Origin: Plasmopara viticola
Lineage: Eukaryota > Oomycota > Peronosporomycetes > Peronosporales > Peronosporaceae
Assembly: GCA_001695595.3 (NCBI GenBank)
Contig: MBPM02000017.1
Span: forward strand, 248,001 to 312,000
Direction: 5' to 3'
DNA length: 64,000 nucleotides
Shown here: piece after piece, positions 21,782 through 34,088 of the stretch
How positions within the stretch are numbered: the first letter of the stretch is position 1
Layout of the letters: each line of letters starts with the position of its first letter
The notes under the pieces: model-generated
Database searches by the model: none
Seen by the model: the letters and a program-made list of their open reading frames with translations, nothing else
What the model was told of the DNA's origin: nothing
Program-made: the position numbers and the translations under genes

Positions 21782-22240
21782 GCGCTAGCAACATGATGTC
21801 ACTTACAGAACGATATAAAGCGCTATGTTCGCTCTCACCTGTTGACAGATTTAGGGCTTGTTTGGTTTTTCTAAGGACGATTTTGTAGAGTTTAACCGAG
21901 TATGTTAAGCACGAGCCTTACTTAGCATGATGCTGCCAGTCTTATCTTCTTGTAATTATTGAGAGCCGCATCAGCTGAAGCGCACCGCGACTCTTGTCAG
22001 TTTGCTTTGATATGTTGACGACGATGGCGTCACGTCAATTTACTTTTTAGATATGGTGGAATCTTGATAAAAACCTGGCAGCAAAACTTCTGTATAGTGT
22101 AAGAAAAGAAATGTCATATAGAACGTGCTACTGCGTCGATCTCCAGATAGTGTGCTTGCCCTTCAGTTTGACACGATGACTGTTAGATTTGAAGCTTGAC
22201 CAGCTTTGACAAAAACACCGTATGAAAGGATTTGAGACAT

Positions 22241-22312
22241 GCACCGTTGGTCTAATGGTTAGGATTCATCCCTTCCAAGGATGAGGTCGGGGTTCGATTC
22301 CCCGACGGCGCA
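22241..22312 (+). tRNA. tRNA-Gly(UCC)
   Basis: Identical to 13107. Confidence 0.85.
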
Positions 22313-22486
22313 GCACATAAACTTGTTATGACAGTTGCACCTTTTTTTGGCTGCCTTGATATTTCAGCACACGCATTACTATATTTGTATAGTCACGTCA
22401 CCCTGTAAGCGCTAACGAGAGCTTTGGTTTCATTAGAGCACTATACTATTGTTGTTGCTTGTCTAAGTAATGTTATAGCCTATGTC

Positions 22487-22558
22487 GCGCCGTTGGTCTA
22501 ATGGTTAGGATTCATCCCTCCCACGGATGAGGTCGGGGTTCGATTCCCCGGCGGCGCA
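22487..22558 (+). tRNA. tRNA-Gly(CCC)
   Basis: Identical to 11794. Confidence 0.95.
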
Positions 22559-23019
22559 GCGCTAGCAACATGATGTCACTTACAGAACGATATAAAGCGC
22601 TATGTTCGCTCTCACCTGTTGACAGATTTAGGGCTTGTTTGGTTTTTCTAAGGACGATTTTGTAGAGTTTAACCGAGTATGTTAAGCACGAGCCTTACTT
22701 AGGCATGATGCTGCCAGTCTTATCTTCTTGTAATTATTGAGAGCCGCATCAGCTGAAGCGCACCGCAACTCTTGTCAGTTTGCTTTGATATGTTGACGAC
22801 GATGGCGTCACGTCAATTTACCTTTTTAGATATGGTGGAACTTTGATAAAAACCTGGCAGCAAAACTTCTGTATAGTGTAAGAAAAGAATTGTCATATAG
22901 AACGTGCTACTGCGTCGATCTCCAGATAGTGTGCTTGCCCTTCAGTTTCACACGATGGCTGTTAGATTTGAAGTTTGACCAGCTTTGACAAAAACACCGT
23001 ATGAAAGGATTTGAGACAT

Positions 23020-23091
23020 GCACCGTTGGTCTAATGGTTAGGATTCATCCCTTCCAAGGATGAGGTCGGGGTTCGATTCCCCGACGGCGCA
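23020..23091 (+). tRNA. tRNA-Gly(UCC)
   Basis: Identical to 13107. Confidence 0.85.
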
Positions 23092-23266
23092 GCACATAAA
23101 CTTGTTATGACAGTTGCACCTTTTTTTGGCTGCCTTGATATTCAGCACACGCATTACTATATTTGTATAGTCCGGTCACCCTGTAAGCGCTAACGAGAGC
23201 TTCTGGTTTCTTTAGAGCTACTATACTATTGTTGTTGCTTGTCTAAGTAATGTCATAGCCTATGTC

Positions 23267-23338
23267 GCGCCGTTGGTCTAATGGTTAGGATTCATCCCTC
23301 CCACGGATGAGGTCGGGGTTCGATTCCCCGGCGGCGCA
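23267..23338 (+). tRNA. tRNA-Gly(CCC)
   Basis: Identical to 11794. Confidence 0.95.
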
Positions 23339-23798
23339 GCGCTAGTAACATGCTGTCACTTACAGAACGATATAAAGCGCTATGTTCGCTCTCACCTGTT
23401 GACTGATTTAGGGCTTGTTTGGTTTTTCTCAGGACGATTTTGCAGAGCTTAATCGAGTATGTTAAGCACGAGCCTTACTTAGGCATGATGCTGCCAGTCT
23501 TCTCTTTTTGTAATTATTGAGAGCCGCATCAGCTGAAGCGCACCGCGACTCTTGTCAGTTTGCTTTGTAATTTGACGACGATGGCGTCACGTCAATTAAC
23601 CTTTTTAGATATGGTGGAACTTTGATAAAAACCTGGCAGCAAAACTTCTGTATAGTGTAAGAAAAGAAATGTCGTATAGAACGTGCTACTGCGTCGATTT
23701 CCAGATAGTGTGCTTGCCCTTCAATATCACACGATGGCTGTTAGATTTGAAGTTTGACCAGCTTTGACAAAAACACCGTATGAAAGGATTTGAGACAT

Positions 23799-23870
23799 GC
23801 ACCGTTGGTCTAATGGTTAGGATTCATCCCTTCCAAGGATGAGGTCGGGGTTCGATTCCCCGACGGCGCA
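23799..23870 (+). tRNA. tRNA-Gly(UCC)
   Basis: Identical to 13107. The spacer after it is an intermediate deletion form (307 bp start to start). Confidence 0.85.
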
Positions 23871-24105
23871 GCACATAAACTTGTTATGACAGTTGCACCT
23901 TTTTTTGGCTGCCTTGATATTCAGCACACGCGTTACTATATTTGTATAGTCCGGTCACCCTGTAAGCGCTAACGAGTAGCACAGTATTGCAGTGGTTTCA
24001 TTACATTTTGTGCTGCTGGCGTTCATTTGCTTGCAGAGCTTCTGGTTTCATTAGAGCTACTATACTATTGTTGTTGCTTGTCTAAGTAATGTCATAGCCT
24101 ATGTC

Positions 24106-24177
24106 GCGCCGTTGGTCTAATGGTTAGGATTCATCCCTCCCACGGATGAGGTCGGGGTTCGATTCCCCGGCGGCGCA
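24106..24177 (+). tRNA. tRNA-Gly(CCC)
   Basis: Identical to 11794. Confidence 0.95.
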
Positions 24178-24637
24178 GCGCTAGCAACATGATGTCACTT
24201 ACAGAACGATATAAAGCGCTATGTTCGCTCTCACCTGTTGACAGATTTAGGGCTTGTTTGGTTTTCTCAGGACGATTTTGCAGAGCTTAATCGAGTATGT
24301 TAAGCACGAGCCTTACTTAGGCATGATGTTGCCAGTCTTCTCTTTTTGTAATTATTGAGAGCCGCATCAGCTGAAGCGCACCGCGACTCTTGTCAGTTTG
24401 CTTTGATATGTTGACGACGATGGCGTCACGTCAATTAACCTTTTTAGATATGGTGGAACTTTGATAAAAACCTGGCAGCAAAACTTCTGTATAGTGTAAG
24501 AAAAGAAATGTCGTATAGAACGTGCTACTGCGTCGATCTCCAGATAGTGTGCTTGCCCTTCAGTTTCACACGATGGCTGTTAGATTTGAAGTTTGACCAG
24601 CTTTGACAAAAACACCGTATGAAAGGATTTGAGACAT

Positions 24638-24709
24638 GCACCGTTGGTCTAATGGTTAGGATTCATCCCTTCCAAGGATGAGGTCGGGGTTCGATTCCCC
24701 GACGGCGCA
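24638..24709 (+). tRNA. tRNA-Gly(UCC)
   Basis: Identical to 13107. Confidence 0.85.
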
Positions 24710-24884
24710 GCACATAAACTTGTTATGACAGTTGCACCTTTTTTTGGCTGCCTTGATATTCAGCACACGCATTACTATATTTGTATAGTCCGGTCACCCT
24801 GTAAGCGCTAACGAGAGCTTCTGGTTTCTTTAGAGCTACTATACTATTGTTGTTGCTTGTCTAAGTAATGTTATAGCCTATGTC

Positions 24885-24956
24885 GCGCCGTTGGTCTAAT
24901 GGTTAGGATTCATCCCTCCCACGGATGAGGTCGGGGTTCGATTCCCCGGCGGCGCA
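24885..24956 (+). tRNA. tRNA-Gly(CCC)
   Basis: Identical to 11794. Confidence 0.95.
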
Positions 24957-25416
24957 GCGCTAGCAACATGATGTCACTTACAGAACGATATAAAGCGCTA
25001 TGTTCGCTCTCACCTGTTGACAGATTTAGGGCTTGTTTGGTTTTTCTCAGGACGATTTTGCAGAGCTTAATCGAGTATGTTAAGCACGAGCCTTACTTAG
25101 GCATGATGTTGCCAGTCTTCTCTTTTTGTAATTATTGAGAGCCGCATCAGCTGAAGCGCACCGCGACTCTTGTCAGTTTGCTTTGATATGTTGACGACGA
25201 TGGCGTCACGTCAATTAACCTTTTTAGATATGGTGGAACTTTGATAAAAACCTGGCAGCAAAACTTCTGTATAGTGTAAGAAAAGAAATGTCATATAGAA
25301 CGTGCTACTGCGTCGATTTCCAGATAGTGTGCTTGCCCTTCAATATCACACGATGGCTGTTAGATTTGAAGCTTGACCAGCTTTGACAAAAAACCGTATG
25401 AAAGGATTTGAGACAT

Positions 25417-25488
25417 GCACCGTTGGTCTAATGGTTAGGATTCATCCCTTCCAAGGATGAGGTCGGGGTTCGATTCCCCGACGGCGCA
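25417..25488 (+). tRNA. tRNA-Gly(UCC)
   Basis: Identical to 13107. Confidence 0.85.
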
Positions 25489-25664
25489 GCACATAAACTT
25501 GTTATGACAGTTGCACCTTTTTTTGGCTGCCTTGATATTTCAGCACACGCATTACTATATTTGTATAGTCCGGTCACCCTGTAAGCGCTAACGAGAGCTT
25601 CTGGTTTCATTAGAGCTACTATACTATTGTTGTTGCTTGTCTAAGTAATGTTATAGCCTATGTC

Positions 25665-25736
25665 GCGCCGTTGGTCTAATGGTTAGGATTCATCCCTCCC
25701 ACGGATGAGGTCGGGGTTCGATTCCCCGGCGGCGCA
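25665..25736 (+). tRNA. tRNA-Gly(CCC)
   Basis: Identical to 11794. Confidence 0.95.
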
Positions 25737-26197
25737 GCGCTAGCAACATGATGTCACTTACAGAACGATATAAAGCGCTATGTTCGCTCTCACCTGTTGA
25801 CAGATTTAGGGCTTGTTTGGTTTTTCTAAGGACGATTTTGTAGAGCTTAATCGAGTATGTTAAGCACGAGCCTTACTTAGGCATGATGCTGCCAGTCTTC
25901 TCTTTTTGTAATTATTGAGAGCCGCATCAGCTGAAGCGCACCGCGACTCTTGTCAGTTTGCTTTGATATGTTGACGACGATGGCGTCACGTCAATTTACC
26001 TTTTTAGATATGGTGGAACCTTGATAAAAACCTGGCAGCAAAACTTCTGTATAGTGTAAGAAAAGAATTGTCATATAGAACGTGCTACTGCGTCGATCTC
26101 CAGATAGTGTGCTTGCCCTTCAGTTTCACACGATGGCTGTTAGATTTGAAGCTTGACCAGCTTTGACAAAAACACCGTATGAAAGGATTTGAGACAT

Positions 26198-26269
26198 GCA
26201 CCGTTGGTCTAATGGTTAGGATTCATCCCTTCCAAGGATGAGGTCGGGGTTCGATTCCCCGACGGCGCA
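26198..26269 (+). tRNA. tRNA-Gly(UCC)
   Basis: Identical to 13107. Confidence 0.85.
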
Positions 26270-26445
26270 GCACATAAACTTGTTATGACAGTTGCACCTT
26301 TTTTTGGCTGCCTTGATATTTCAGCACACGCATTACTATATTTGTATAGTCCGGTCACCCTGTAAGCGCTAACGAGAGCTTCTGGTTTCATTAGAGCTAC
26401 TATACTATTGTTGTTGCTTGTCTAAGTAATGTTATAGCCTATGTC

Positions 26446-26517
26446 GCGCCGTTGGTCTAATGGTTAGGATTCATCCCTCCCACGGATGAGGTCGGGGTTC
26501 GATTCCCCGGCGGCGCA
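26446..26517 (+). tRNA. tRNA-Gly(CCC)
   Basis: Identical to 11794; the flank GTGCTAGC is the form otherwise seen after CCA genes. Confidence 0.95.
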
Positions 26518-26977
26518 GTGCTAGCAACATGATGTCACTTACGGAACGATATAAAGCGCTATGTTCGCTCTCACCTGTTGACAGATTTAGGGCTTGTTTG
26601 GTTTTCTCAGGACGATTTTGCAGAGCTTAATCGAGTATGTTAAGCACGAGCCTTACTTAGGCATGATGTTGCCAGTCTTCTCTTTTTGTAATTATTGAGA
26701 GCCGCATCAGCTGAAGCGCACCGCAACTCTTGTCAGTTTGCTTTGATATGTTGACGACGATGGCGTCACGTCAATTTACCTTTTTAGATATGGTGGAACT
26801 TTGATAAAAACCTGGCAGCAAAACTTCTGTATAGTGTAAGAAAAGAATTGTCATATAGAACGTGCTACTGCGTCGATCTCCAGATAGTGTGCTTGCCCTT
26901 TAGTTTCACACGATGGCTGTTAGATTTGAAGCTTGACCAGCTTTGACAAAAACACCGTATGAAAGGATTTGAGACAT

Positions 26978-27049
26978 GCACCGTTGGTCTAATGGTTAGG
27001 ATTCATCCCTTCCAAGGATGAGGTCGGGGTTCGATTCCCCGACGGCGCA
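26978..27049 (+). tRNA. tRNA-Gly(UCC)
   Basis: Identical to 13107. The spacer after it is rearranged near 27160-27190. Confidence 0.85.
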
Positions 27050-27242
27050 GCACATAAACTTGTTATGACAGTTGCACCTTTTTTTGGCTGCCTTGATATT
27101 TCAGCACACGCATTACTATATTTGTATAGTCCGGTCACCCTGTAAGCGCTAACGAGAGCTTTGCAGTGGTTTCACGTTAGAGAGCTATTAGAGCTACTAT
27201 ACTATTGTTGTTGCTTGTCTAAGTAATGTCATAGCCTATGTC

Positions 27243-27314
27243 GCGCCGTTGGTCTAATGGTTAGGATTCATCCCTCCCACGGATGAGGTCGGGGTTCGAT
27301 TCCCCGGCGGCGCA
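27243..27314 (+). tRNA. tRNA-Gly(CCC)
   Basis: Identical to 11794. Confidence 0.95.
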
Positions 27315-27773
27315 GCGCTAGCAACATGATGTCACTTACAGAACGATATAAAGCGCTATGTTCGCTCTCACCTGTTGACAGATTTAGGGCTTGTTTGGTT
27401 TTCTCAGGACGATTTTGCAGAGCTTAATCGAGTATGTTAAGCACGAGCCTTACTTAGGCATGATGTTGCCAGTCTTCTCTTTTGTAATTATTGAGAGCCG
27501 CATCAGCTGAAGCGCACCGCGACTCTTGTCAGTTTGCTTTGATATGTTGACGACGATGGCGTCACGTCAATTTACCTTTTTAGATATGGTGGAACCTTGA
27601 TAAAAACCTGGCAGCAAAACTTCTGTATAGTGTAAGAAAAGAAATGTCATATAGAACGTGCTACTGCGTCGATCTCCAGATAGTGTGCTTGCCCTTCAGT
27701 TTCACACGATGGCTGTTAGATTTGAAGCTTGACCAGCTTTGACAAAAACACCGTATGAAAGGATTTGAGACAT

Positions 27774-27845
27774 GCACCGTTGGTCTAATGGTTAGGATTC
27801 ATCCCTTCCAAGGATGAGGTCGGGGTTCGATTCCCCGACGGCGCA
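27774..27845 (+). tRNA. tRNA-Gly(UCC)
   Basis: Identical to 13107. Confidence 0.85.
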
Positions 27846-28021
27846 GCACATAAACTTGTTATGACAGTTGCACCTTTTTTTGGCTGCCTTGATATTTCAG
27901 CACACGCATTACTATATTTGTATAGTCCGGTCACCCTGTAAGCGCTAACGAGAGCTTCTGGTTTCATTAGAGCTACTATACTATTGTTGTTGCTTGTCTA
28001 AGTAATGTTATAGCCTATGTC

Positions 28022-28093
28022 GCGCCGTTGGTCTAATGGTTAGGATTCATCCCTCCCACGGATGAGGTCGGGGTTCGATTCCCCGGCGGCGCA
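28022..28093 (+). tRNA. tRNA-Gly(CCC)
   Basis: Identical to 11794. Confidence 0.95.
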
Positions 28094-28551
28094 GCGCTAG
28101 CAACATGATGTCACTTACAGAACGATATAAAGCGCTATGTTCGCTCTCACCTGTTGACAGATTTAGGGCTTGTTTGGTTTTTCTAAGGACGATTTTGTAG
28201 AGTTTAACCGAGTATGTTAAGCACGAGCCTTACTTAGGCATGATGCTGCCAGTCTTATCTTGTAATTATTGAGAGCCGCATCAGCTGAAGCGCACCGCGA
28301 CTCTTGTCAGTTTGCTTTGATATGTTGACGACGATGGCGTCACGTCAATTAACCTTTTTAGATATGGTGGAACTTTGATAAAAACCTGGCAGCAAAACTT
28401 CTGTATAGTGTAAGAAAAGAATTGTCATATAGAACGTGCTACTGCGTCGATCTCCAGATAGTGTGCTTGCCCTTTAGTTTCACACGATGGCTGTTAGATT
28501 TGAAGCTTGACCAGCTTTGACAAAAACACCGTATGAAAGGATTTGAGACAT

Positions 28552-28623
28552 GCACCGTTGGTCTAATGGTTAGGATTCATCCCTTCCAAGGATGAGGTCG
28601 GGGTTCGATTCCCCGACGGCGCA
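28552..28623 (+). tRNA. tRNA-Gly(UCC)
   Basis: Identical to 13107. Confidence 0.85.
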
Positions 28624-28799
28624 GCACATAAACTTGTTATGACAGTTGCACCTTTTTTTGGCTGCCTTGATATTTCAGCACACGTATTACTATGTTTGTA
28701 TAGTCCGGTCACCCTGTAAGCGCTAACGAGAGCTTCTGGTTTCATTAGAGCTACTATACTATTGTTGTTGCTTGTCTAAATAATGTCATAGCCTATGTC

Positions 28800-28871
28800 G
28801 CGCCGTTGGTCTAATGGTTAGGATTCATCTCTCCCACGGATGAGGTCGGGGTTCGATTCCCCGGCGGCGCA
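28800..28871 (+). tRNA. tRNA-Gly(CCC), variant
   Basis: Anticodon stem CATCT/GGATG with a T-G wobble next to the loop; same mark as 31924 and 33484. Confidence 0.85.
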
Positions 28872-29331
28872 GCGCTAGCAACATGATGTCACTTACAGAA
28901 CGATATAAAGCGCTATGTTCGCTCTCACCTGTTGACAGATTTAGAGCTTGTTTGGTTTTCTCAGGACGATTTTGCAGAGCTTAATCGAGTATGTTAAGCA
29001 CGAGCCTTACTTAGGCATGATGTTGCCAGTCTTCTCTTTTTGTAATTATTGAGAGCCGCATCAGCTGAAGCGCACCGCGACTCTTGTCAGTTTGCTTTGA
29101 TATGTTGACGACGATGGCGTCACGTCAATTTACCTTTTTAGATATGGTGGAACCTTGATAAAAACCTGGCAGCAAAACTTCTGTATAGTGTAAGAAAAGA
29201 AATGTCATATAGAACGTGCTACTGCGTCGATCTCCAGATAGTGTGCTTGCCCTTCAGTTTGACACGATGGCTGTTAGATTTGAAGCTTGACCAGCTTTGA
29301 CAAAAACACCGTATGAAAGGATTTGAGACAT

Positions 29332-29403
29332 GCACCGTTGGTCTAATGGTTAGGATTCATCCCTTCCAAGGATGAGGTCGGGGTTCGATTCCCCGACGGC
29401 GCA
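29332..29403 (+). tRNA. tRNA-Gly(UCC)
   Basis: Identical to 13107. Confidence 0.85.
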
Positions 29404-29579
29404 GCACATAAACTTGTTATGACAGTTGCACCTTTTTTTGGCTGCCTTGATATTTCAGCACACGTATTACTATATTTGTATAGTCCGGTCACCCTGTAAG
29501 CGCTAACGAGAGCTTCTGGTTTCATTAGAGCTACTATACTATTGTTGTTGCTTGTCTAAATAATGTCATAGCCTATGTC

Positions 29580-29651
29580 GCGCCGTTGGTCTAATGGTTA
29601 GGATTCATCCCTCCCACGGATGAGGTCGGGGTTCGATTCCCCGGCGGCGCA
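29580..29651 (+). tRNA. tRNA-Gly(CCC)
   Basis: Identical to 11794. Confidence 0.95.
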
Positions 29652-30114
29652 GCGCTAGCAACATGATGTCACTTACAGAACGATATAAAGCGCTATGTTC
29701 GCTCTCACCTGTTGACAGATTTAGGGCTTGTTTGGTTTTCTTCTAAGGACGATTTTGTAGAGTTTAACCGAGTATGTTAAGCACGAGCCTTACTTAGGCA
29801 TGATGCTGCCAGTCTTATCTTCTTGTAATTATTGAGAGCCGCATCAGCTGAAGCGCACCGCAACTCTTGTCAGTTTGCTTTGATATGTTGACGACGATGG
29901 CGTCACGTCAATTTACCTTTTTAGATATGGTGGAACTTTGATAAAAACCTGGCAGCAAAACTTCTGTATAGTGTAAGAAAAGAATTGTCATATAGAACGT
30001 GCTACTGCGTCGATCTCCAGATAGTGTGCTTGCCCTTTAGTTTCACACGATGGCTGTTAGATTTGAAGCTTGACCAGCTTTGACAAAAACACCGTATGAA
30101 AGGATTTGAGACAT

Positions 30115-30186
30115 GCACCGTTGGTCTAATGGTTAGGATTCATCCCTTCCAAGGATGAGGTCGGGGTTCGATTCCCCGACGGCGCA
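30115..30186 (+). tRNA. tRNA-Gly(UCC)
   Basis: Identical to 13107. Confidence 0.85.
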
Positions 30187-30362
30187 GCACATAAACTTGT
30201 TATGACAGTTGCACCTTTTTTTGGCTGCCTTGATATTTCAGCACACGTATTACTATATTTGTATAGTCCGGTCACCCTGTAAGCGCTAACGAGAGCTTCT
30301 GGTTTCATTAGAGCTACTATACTATTGTTGTTGCTTGTCTAAATAATGTCATAGCCTATGTC

Positions 30363-30434
30363 GCGCCGTTGGTCTAATGGTTAGGATTCATCCCTCCCAC
30401 GGATGAGGTCGGGGTTCGATTCCCCGGCGGCGCA
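30363..30434 (+). tRNA. tRNA-Gly(CCC)
   Basis: Identical to 11794. Confidence 0.95.
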
Positions 30435-30894
30435 GCGCTAGCAACATGATGTCACTTACAGAACGATATAAAGCGCTATGTTCGCTCTCACCTGTTGACA
30501 GATTTAGGGCTTGTTTGGTTTTCTAAGGACGATTTTGTAGAGTTTAACCGAGTATGTTAAGCACGAGCCTTACTTAGGCATGATGCTGCCAGTCTTATCT
30601 TCTTGTAATTATTGAGAGCCGCATCAGCTGAAGCGCACCGCGACTCTTGTCAGTTTGCTTTGATATGTTGACGACGATGGCGTCACGTCAATTTACCTTT
30701 TTAGATATGGTGGAACTTTGATAAAAACCTGGCAGCAAAACTTCTGTATAGTGTAAGAAAAGAATTGTCATATAGAACGTGCTACTGCGTCGATCTCCAG
30801 ATAGTGTGCTTGCCCTTTAGTTTCACACGATGGCTGTTAGATTTGAAGCTTGACCAGCTTTGACAAAAACACCGTATGAAAGGATTTGAGACAT

Positions 30895-30966
30895 GCACCG
30901 TTGGTCTAATGGTTAGGATTCATCCCTTCCAAGGATGAGGTCGGGGTTCGATTCCCCGACGGCGCA
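30895..30966 (+). tRNA. tRNA-Gly(UCC)
   Basis: Identical to 13107. Confidence 0.85.
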
Positions 30967-31142
30967 GCACATAAACTTGTTATGACAGTTGCACCTTTTT
31001 TTGGCTGCCTTGATATTTCAGCACACGCATTACTATATTTGTATAGTCCGGTCACCCTGTAAGCGCTAACGAGAGCTTCTGGTTTCTTTAAGGCTACTAT
31101 ACTATTGTTGTTGCTTGTCTAAGTAATGTTATAGCCTATGTC

Positions 31143-31214
31143 GCGCCGTTGGTCTAATGGTTAGGATTCATCCCTCCCACGGATGAGGTCGGGGTTCGAT
31201 TCCCCGGCGGCGCA
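31143..31214 (+). tRNA. tRNA-Gly(CCC)
   Basis: Identical to 11794. Confidence 0.95.
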
Positions 31215-31675
31215 GCGCTAGCAACATGATGTCACTTACAGAACGATATAAAGCGCTATGTTCGCTCTCACCTGTTGACAGATTTAGGGCTTGTTTGGTT
31301 TTTCTAAGGACGATTTTGTAGAGTTTAACCGAGTATGTTAAGCACGAGCCTTACTTAGGCATGATGCTGCCAGTCTTATCTTCTTGTAATTATTGAGAGC
31401 CGCATCGGCTGAAGCGCACCGCAACTCTTGTCAGTTTGCTTAGATATGTTGACGACGATGGCGTCACGTCAATTAGCCTTTTTGAATATGGTGGAACCTT
31501 GATAAGAACCTGGCAGCAAAACTTCTGTATAGTGTAAGAAAAGAAATGTCATATAGAACGTGCTACTGCGTCGATCTCCAGATAGTGTGCTTGCCCTTTA
31601 GTTTCACACGATGGCTGTTAGATTTGAAGCTTGACCAGCTTTGACAAAAACACCGTATCAAAGGATTTGAGACAT

Positions 31676-31747
31676 GCACCGTTGGTCTAATGGTTAGGAT
31701 TCATCCCTTCCAAGGATGAGGTCGGAGTTCGATTCCCCGACGGCGCA
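31676..31747 (+). tRNA. tRNA-Gly(UCC), variant
   Basis: T stem CGGAG/CCCCG has one mismatch, which also changes the B box start. Confidence 0.75.
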
Positions 31748-31923
31748 GCACATAAACTTGTTATGACAGTTGCACCTTTTTTTGGCTGCCTTGATATTTC
31801 AGCACACGTATTACTATGTTTGTATAGTCCGGTCACCCTGTAAGCGCTAACGAGAGCTTCTGGTTTCATTAGAGCTACTATACTATTGTTGTTGCTTGTC
31901 TAAATAATGTCATAGCCTATGTC

Positions 31924-31995
31924 GCGCCGTTGGTCTAATGGTTAGGATTCATCTCTCCCACGGATGAGGTCGGGGTTCGATTCCCCGGCGGCGCA
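31924..31995 (+). tRNA. tRNA-Gly(CCC), variant
   Basis: Same CATCT stem as 28800. Confidence 0.85.
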
Positions 31996-32454
31996 GCGCT
32001 AGCAACATGATGTCACTTACAGAACGATATAAAGCGCTTCTTCGCTCTCACCTGTTGACAGATTTAGAGCTTGTTTGGTTTTCTCAGGACGATTTTGCAG
32101 AGCTTAATCGAGTATGTTAAGCACGAGCCTTACTTAGGCATGATGTTGCCAGTCTTCTCTTTTTGTAATGATTGAGAGCCGCATCAGCTGAAGCGCACCG
32201 CGACTCTTGTCAGTTTGCTTTGATATGTTGACGACGATGGCGTCACGTCAATTTACATTTTTAGATATGGTGGAACCTTGATAAAAACCTGGCATCAAAA
32301 CTTCTGTATAGTGTAAGAAAAGAAATGTCATATAGAACGTGCTACTGCGTCGATCTCCAGATAGTGTGCTTGCCCTTCAGTTTGACACGATGACTGTTAG
32401 ATTTGAAGCTTGACCAGCTTTGACAAAAACACCGTATGAAAGGATTTGAGACAT

Positions 32455-32526
32455 GCACCGTTGGTCTAATGGTTAGGATTCATCCCTTCCAAGGATGAGG
32501 TCGGGGTTCGATTCCCCGACGGCGCA
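32455..32526 (+). tRNA. tRNA-Gly(UCC)
   Basis: Identical to 13107. Confidence 0.85.
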
Positions 32527-32702
32527 GCACATAAACTTGTTATGACAGTTGCACCTTTTTTTGGCTGCCTTGATATTTCAGCACACGTATTACTATATTT
32601 GTATAGTCCGGTCACCCTGTAAGCGCTAACGAGAGCTTCTGGTTTCATTAGAGCTACTATACTATTGTTGTTGCTTGTCTAAATAATGTCATAGACTATG
32701 TC

Positions 32703-32774
32703 GCGCCGTTGGTCTAATGGTTAGGATTCATCCCTCCCACGGATGAGGTCGGGGTTCGATTCCCCGGCGGCGCA
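32703..32774 (+). tRNA. tRNA-Gly(CCC)
   Basis: Identical to 11794. Confidence 0.95.
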
Positions 32775-33235
32775 GCGCTAGCAACATGATGTCACTTACA
32801 GAACGATATAAAGCGCTATGTTCGCTCTCACCTGTTGACAGATTTAGGGCTTGTTTGGTATTTCTAAGGACGATTTTGTAGAGTTTAACCGCGTATGTTA
32901 AGCACGAGCCTAACTTAGGCATGATGCTGCCAGTCTTATCTTCTTGTAATTATTGAGAGCCGCATCAGCTGAAGCGCACCGCAACTCTTGTCAGTTTGCT
33001 TTGATATGTTGACGACGATGGCGTCACGTCAATTTACCTTTTTAGATATGGTGGAACTTTGATAAAAACCTGGCAGCAAAACTTCTGTATAGTGTAAGAA
33101 AAGAATTGTCATATAGAACGTGCTACTGCGTCGATCTCCAGATAGTGTGCTTGCCCTTTAGTTTCACACGATGGCTGTTAGATTTGAAGCTTGACCAGCT
33201 TTGACAAAAACACCGTATCAAAGGATTTGAGACAT

Positions 33236-33307
33236 GCAACGTTGGTCTAATGGTTAGGATTCATCCCTTCCAAGGATGAGGTCGGGGTTCGATTGCCCGA
33301 CGGCGCA
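33236..33307 (+). tRNA. tRNA-Gly(UCC), damaged
   Basis: C4 to A in the acceptor (GCAACGT) plus a T-stem mismatch (GCCCG): three mispairs with A3/C70. Confidence 0.6.
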
Positions 33308-33483
33308 GCACATAAACTTGTTATGACAGTTGCACCTTTTTTTGGCTGCCTTGATATTTCAGCACACGCATTACTATATTTGTATAGTCCGGTCACCCTG
33401 TAAGCGCTAACGAGAGCTTCTGGTTTCATTAGAGCTACTATACTATTGTTGTTGCTTGTCTAAATAATGTCATAGACTATGTC

Positions 33484-33555
33484 GCGCCGTTGGTCTAATG
33501 GTTAGGATTCATCTCTCCCACGGATGAGGTCGGGGTTCGATTCCCCGGCGGCGCA
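33484..33555 (+). tRNA. tRNA-Gly(CCC), variant
   Basis: Same CATCT stem as 28800. Confidence 0.85.
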
Positions 33556-34016
33556 GCGCTAGCAACATGATGTCACTTACAGAACGATATAAAGCGCTAT
33601 GTTCGCTCTCACCTGTTGACAGATTTAGGGCTTGTTTGGTATTTCTAAGGACGATTTTGTAGAGTTTAACCGCGTATGTTAAGCACGAGCCTAACTTAGG
33701 CATGATGCTGCCAGTCTTATCTTCTTGTAATTATTGAGAGCCGCATCAGCTGAAGCGCACCGCAACTCTTGTCAGTTTGCTTTGATATGTTGACGACGAC
33801 GGCGTCACGTCAATTTACCTTTTTAGATATGGTGGAACTTTGATAAAAACCTGGCAGCAAAACTTCTGTATAGTGTAAGAAAAGAATTGTCATATAGAAC
33901 GTGCTACTGCGTCGATCTCCAGATAGTGTGCTTGCCCTTTAGTTTCACACGATGGCTGTTAGATTTGAAGCTTGACCAGCTTTGACAAAAACACCGTATC
34001 AAAGGATTTGAGACAT

Positions 34017-34088
34017 GCAACGTTGGTCTAATGGTTAGGATTCATCCCTTCCAAGGATGAGGTCGGGGTTCGATTGCCCGGCGGCGCA
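34017..34088 (+). tRNA. Hybrid: UCC 5' part with CCC 3' end
   Basis: Starts as the damaged UCC copy at 33236 (GCAACGT, anticodon TCC, T stem GCCCG) but ends GCGGCGCA and continues into the CCC-type spacer (GCGCTAGC). The reciprocal recombinant of the 14247 type; crossover in or next to the T arm. Confidence 0.65.

Noticed and set aside
20691..33429. Recurring 60-residue minus-strand ORFs about every 780 bp (for example 20691-20873)
   Set aside because: They are antisense to the UCC tRNA gene and its flank and recur only because the unit recurs; stems of structured RNA leave open frames by chance.
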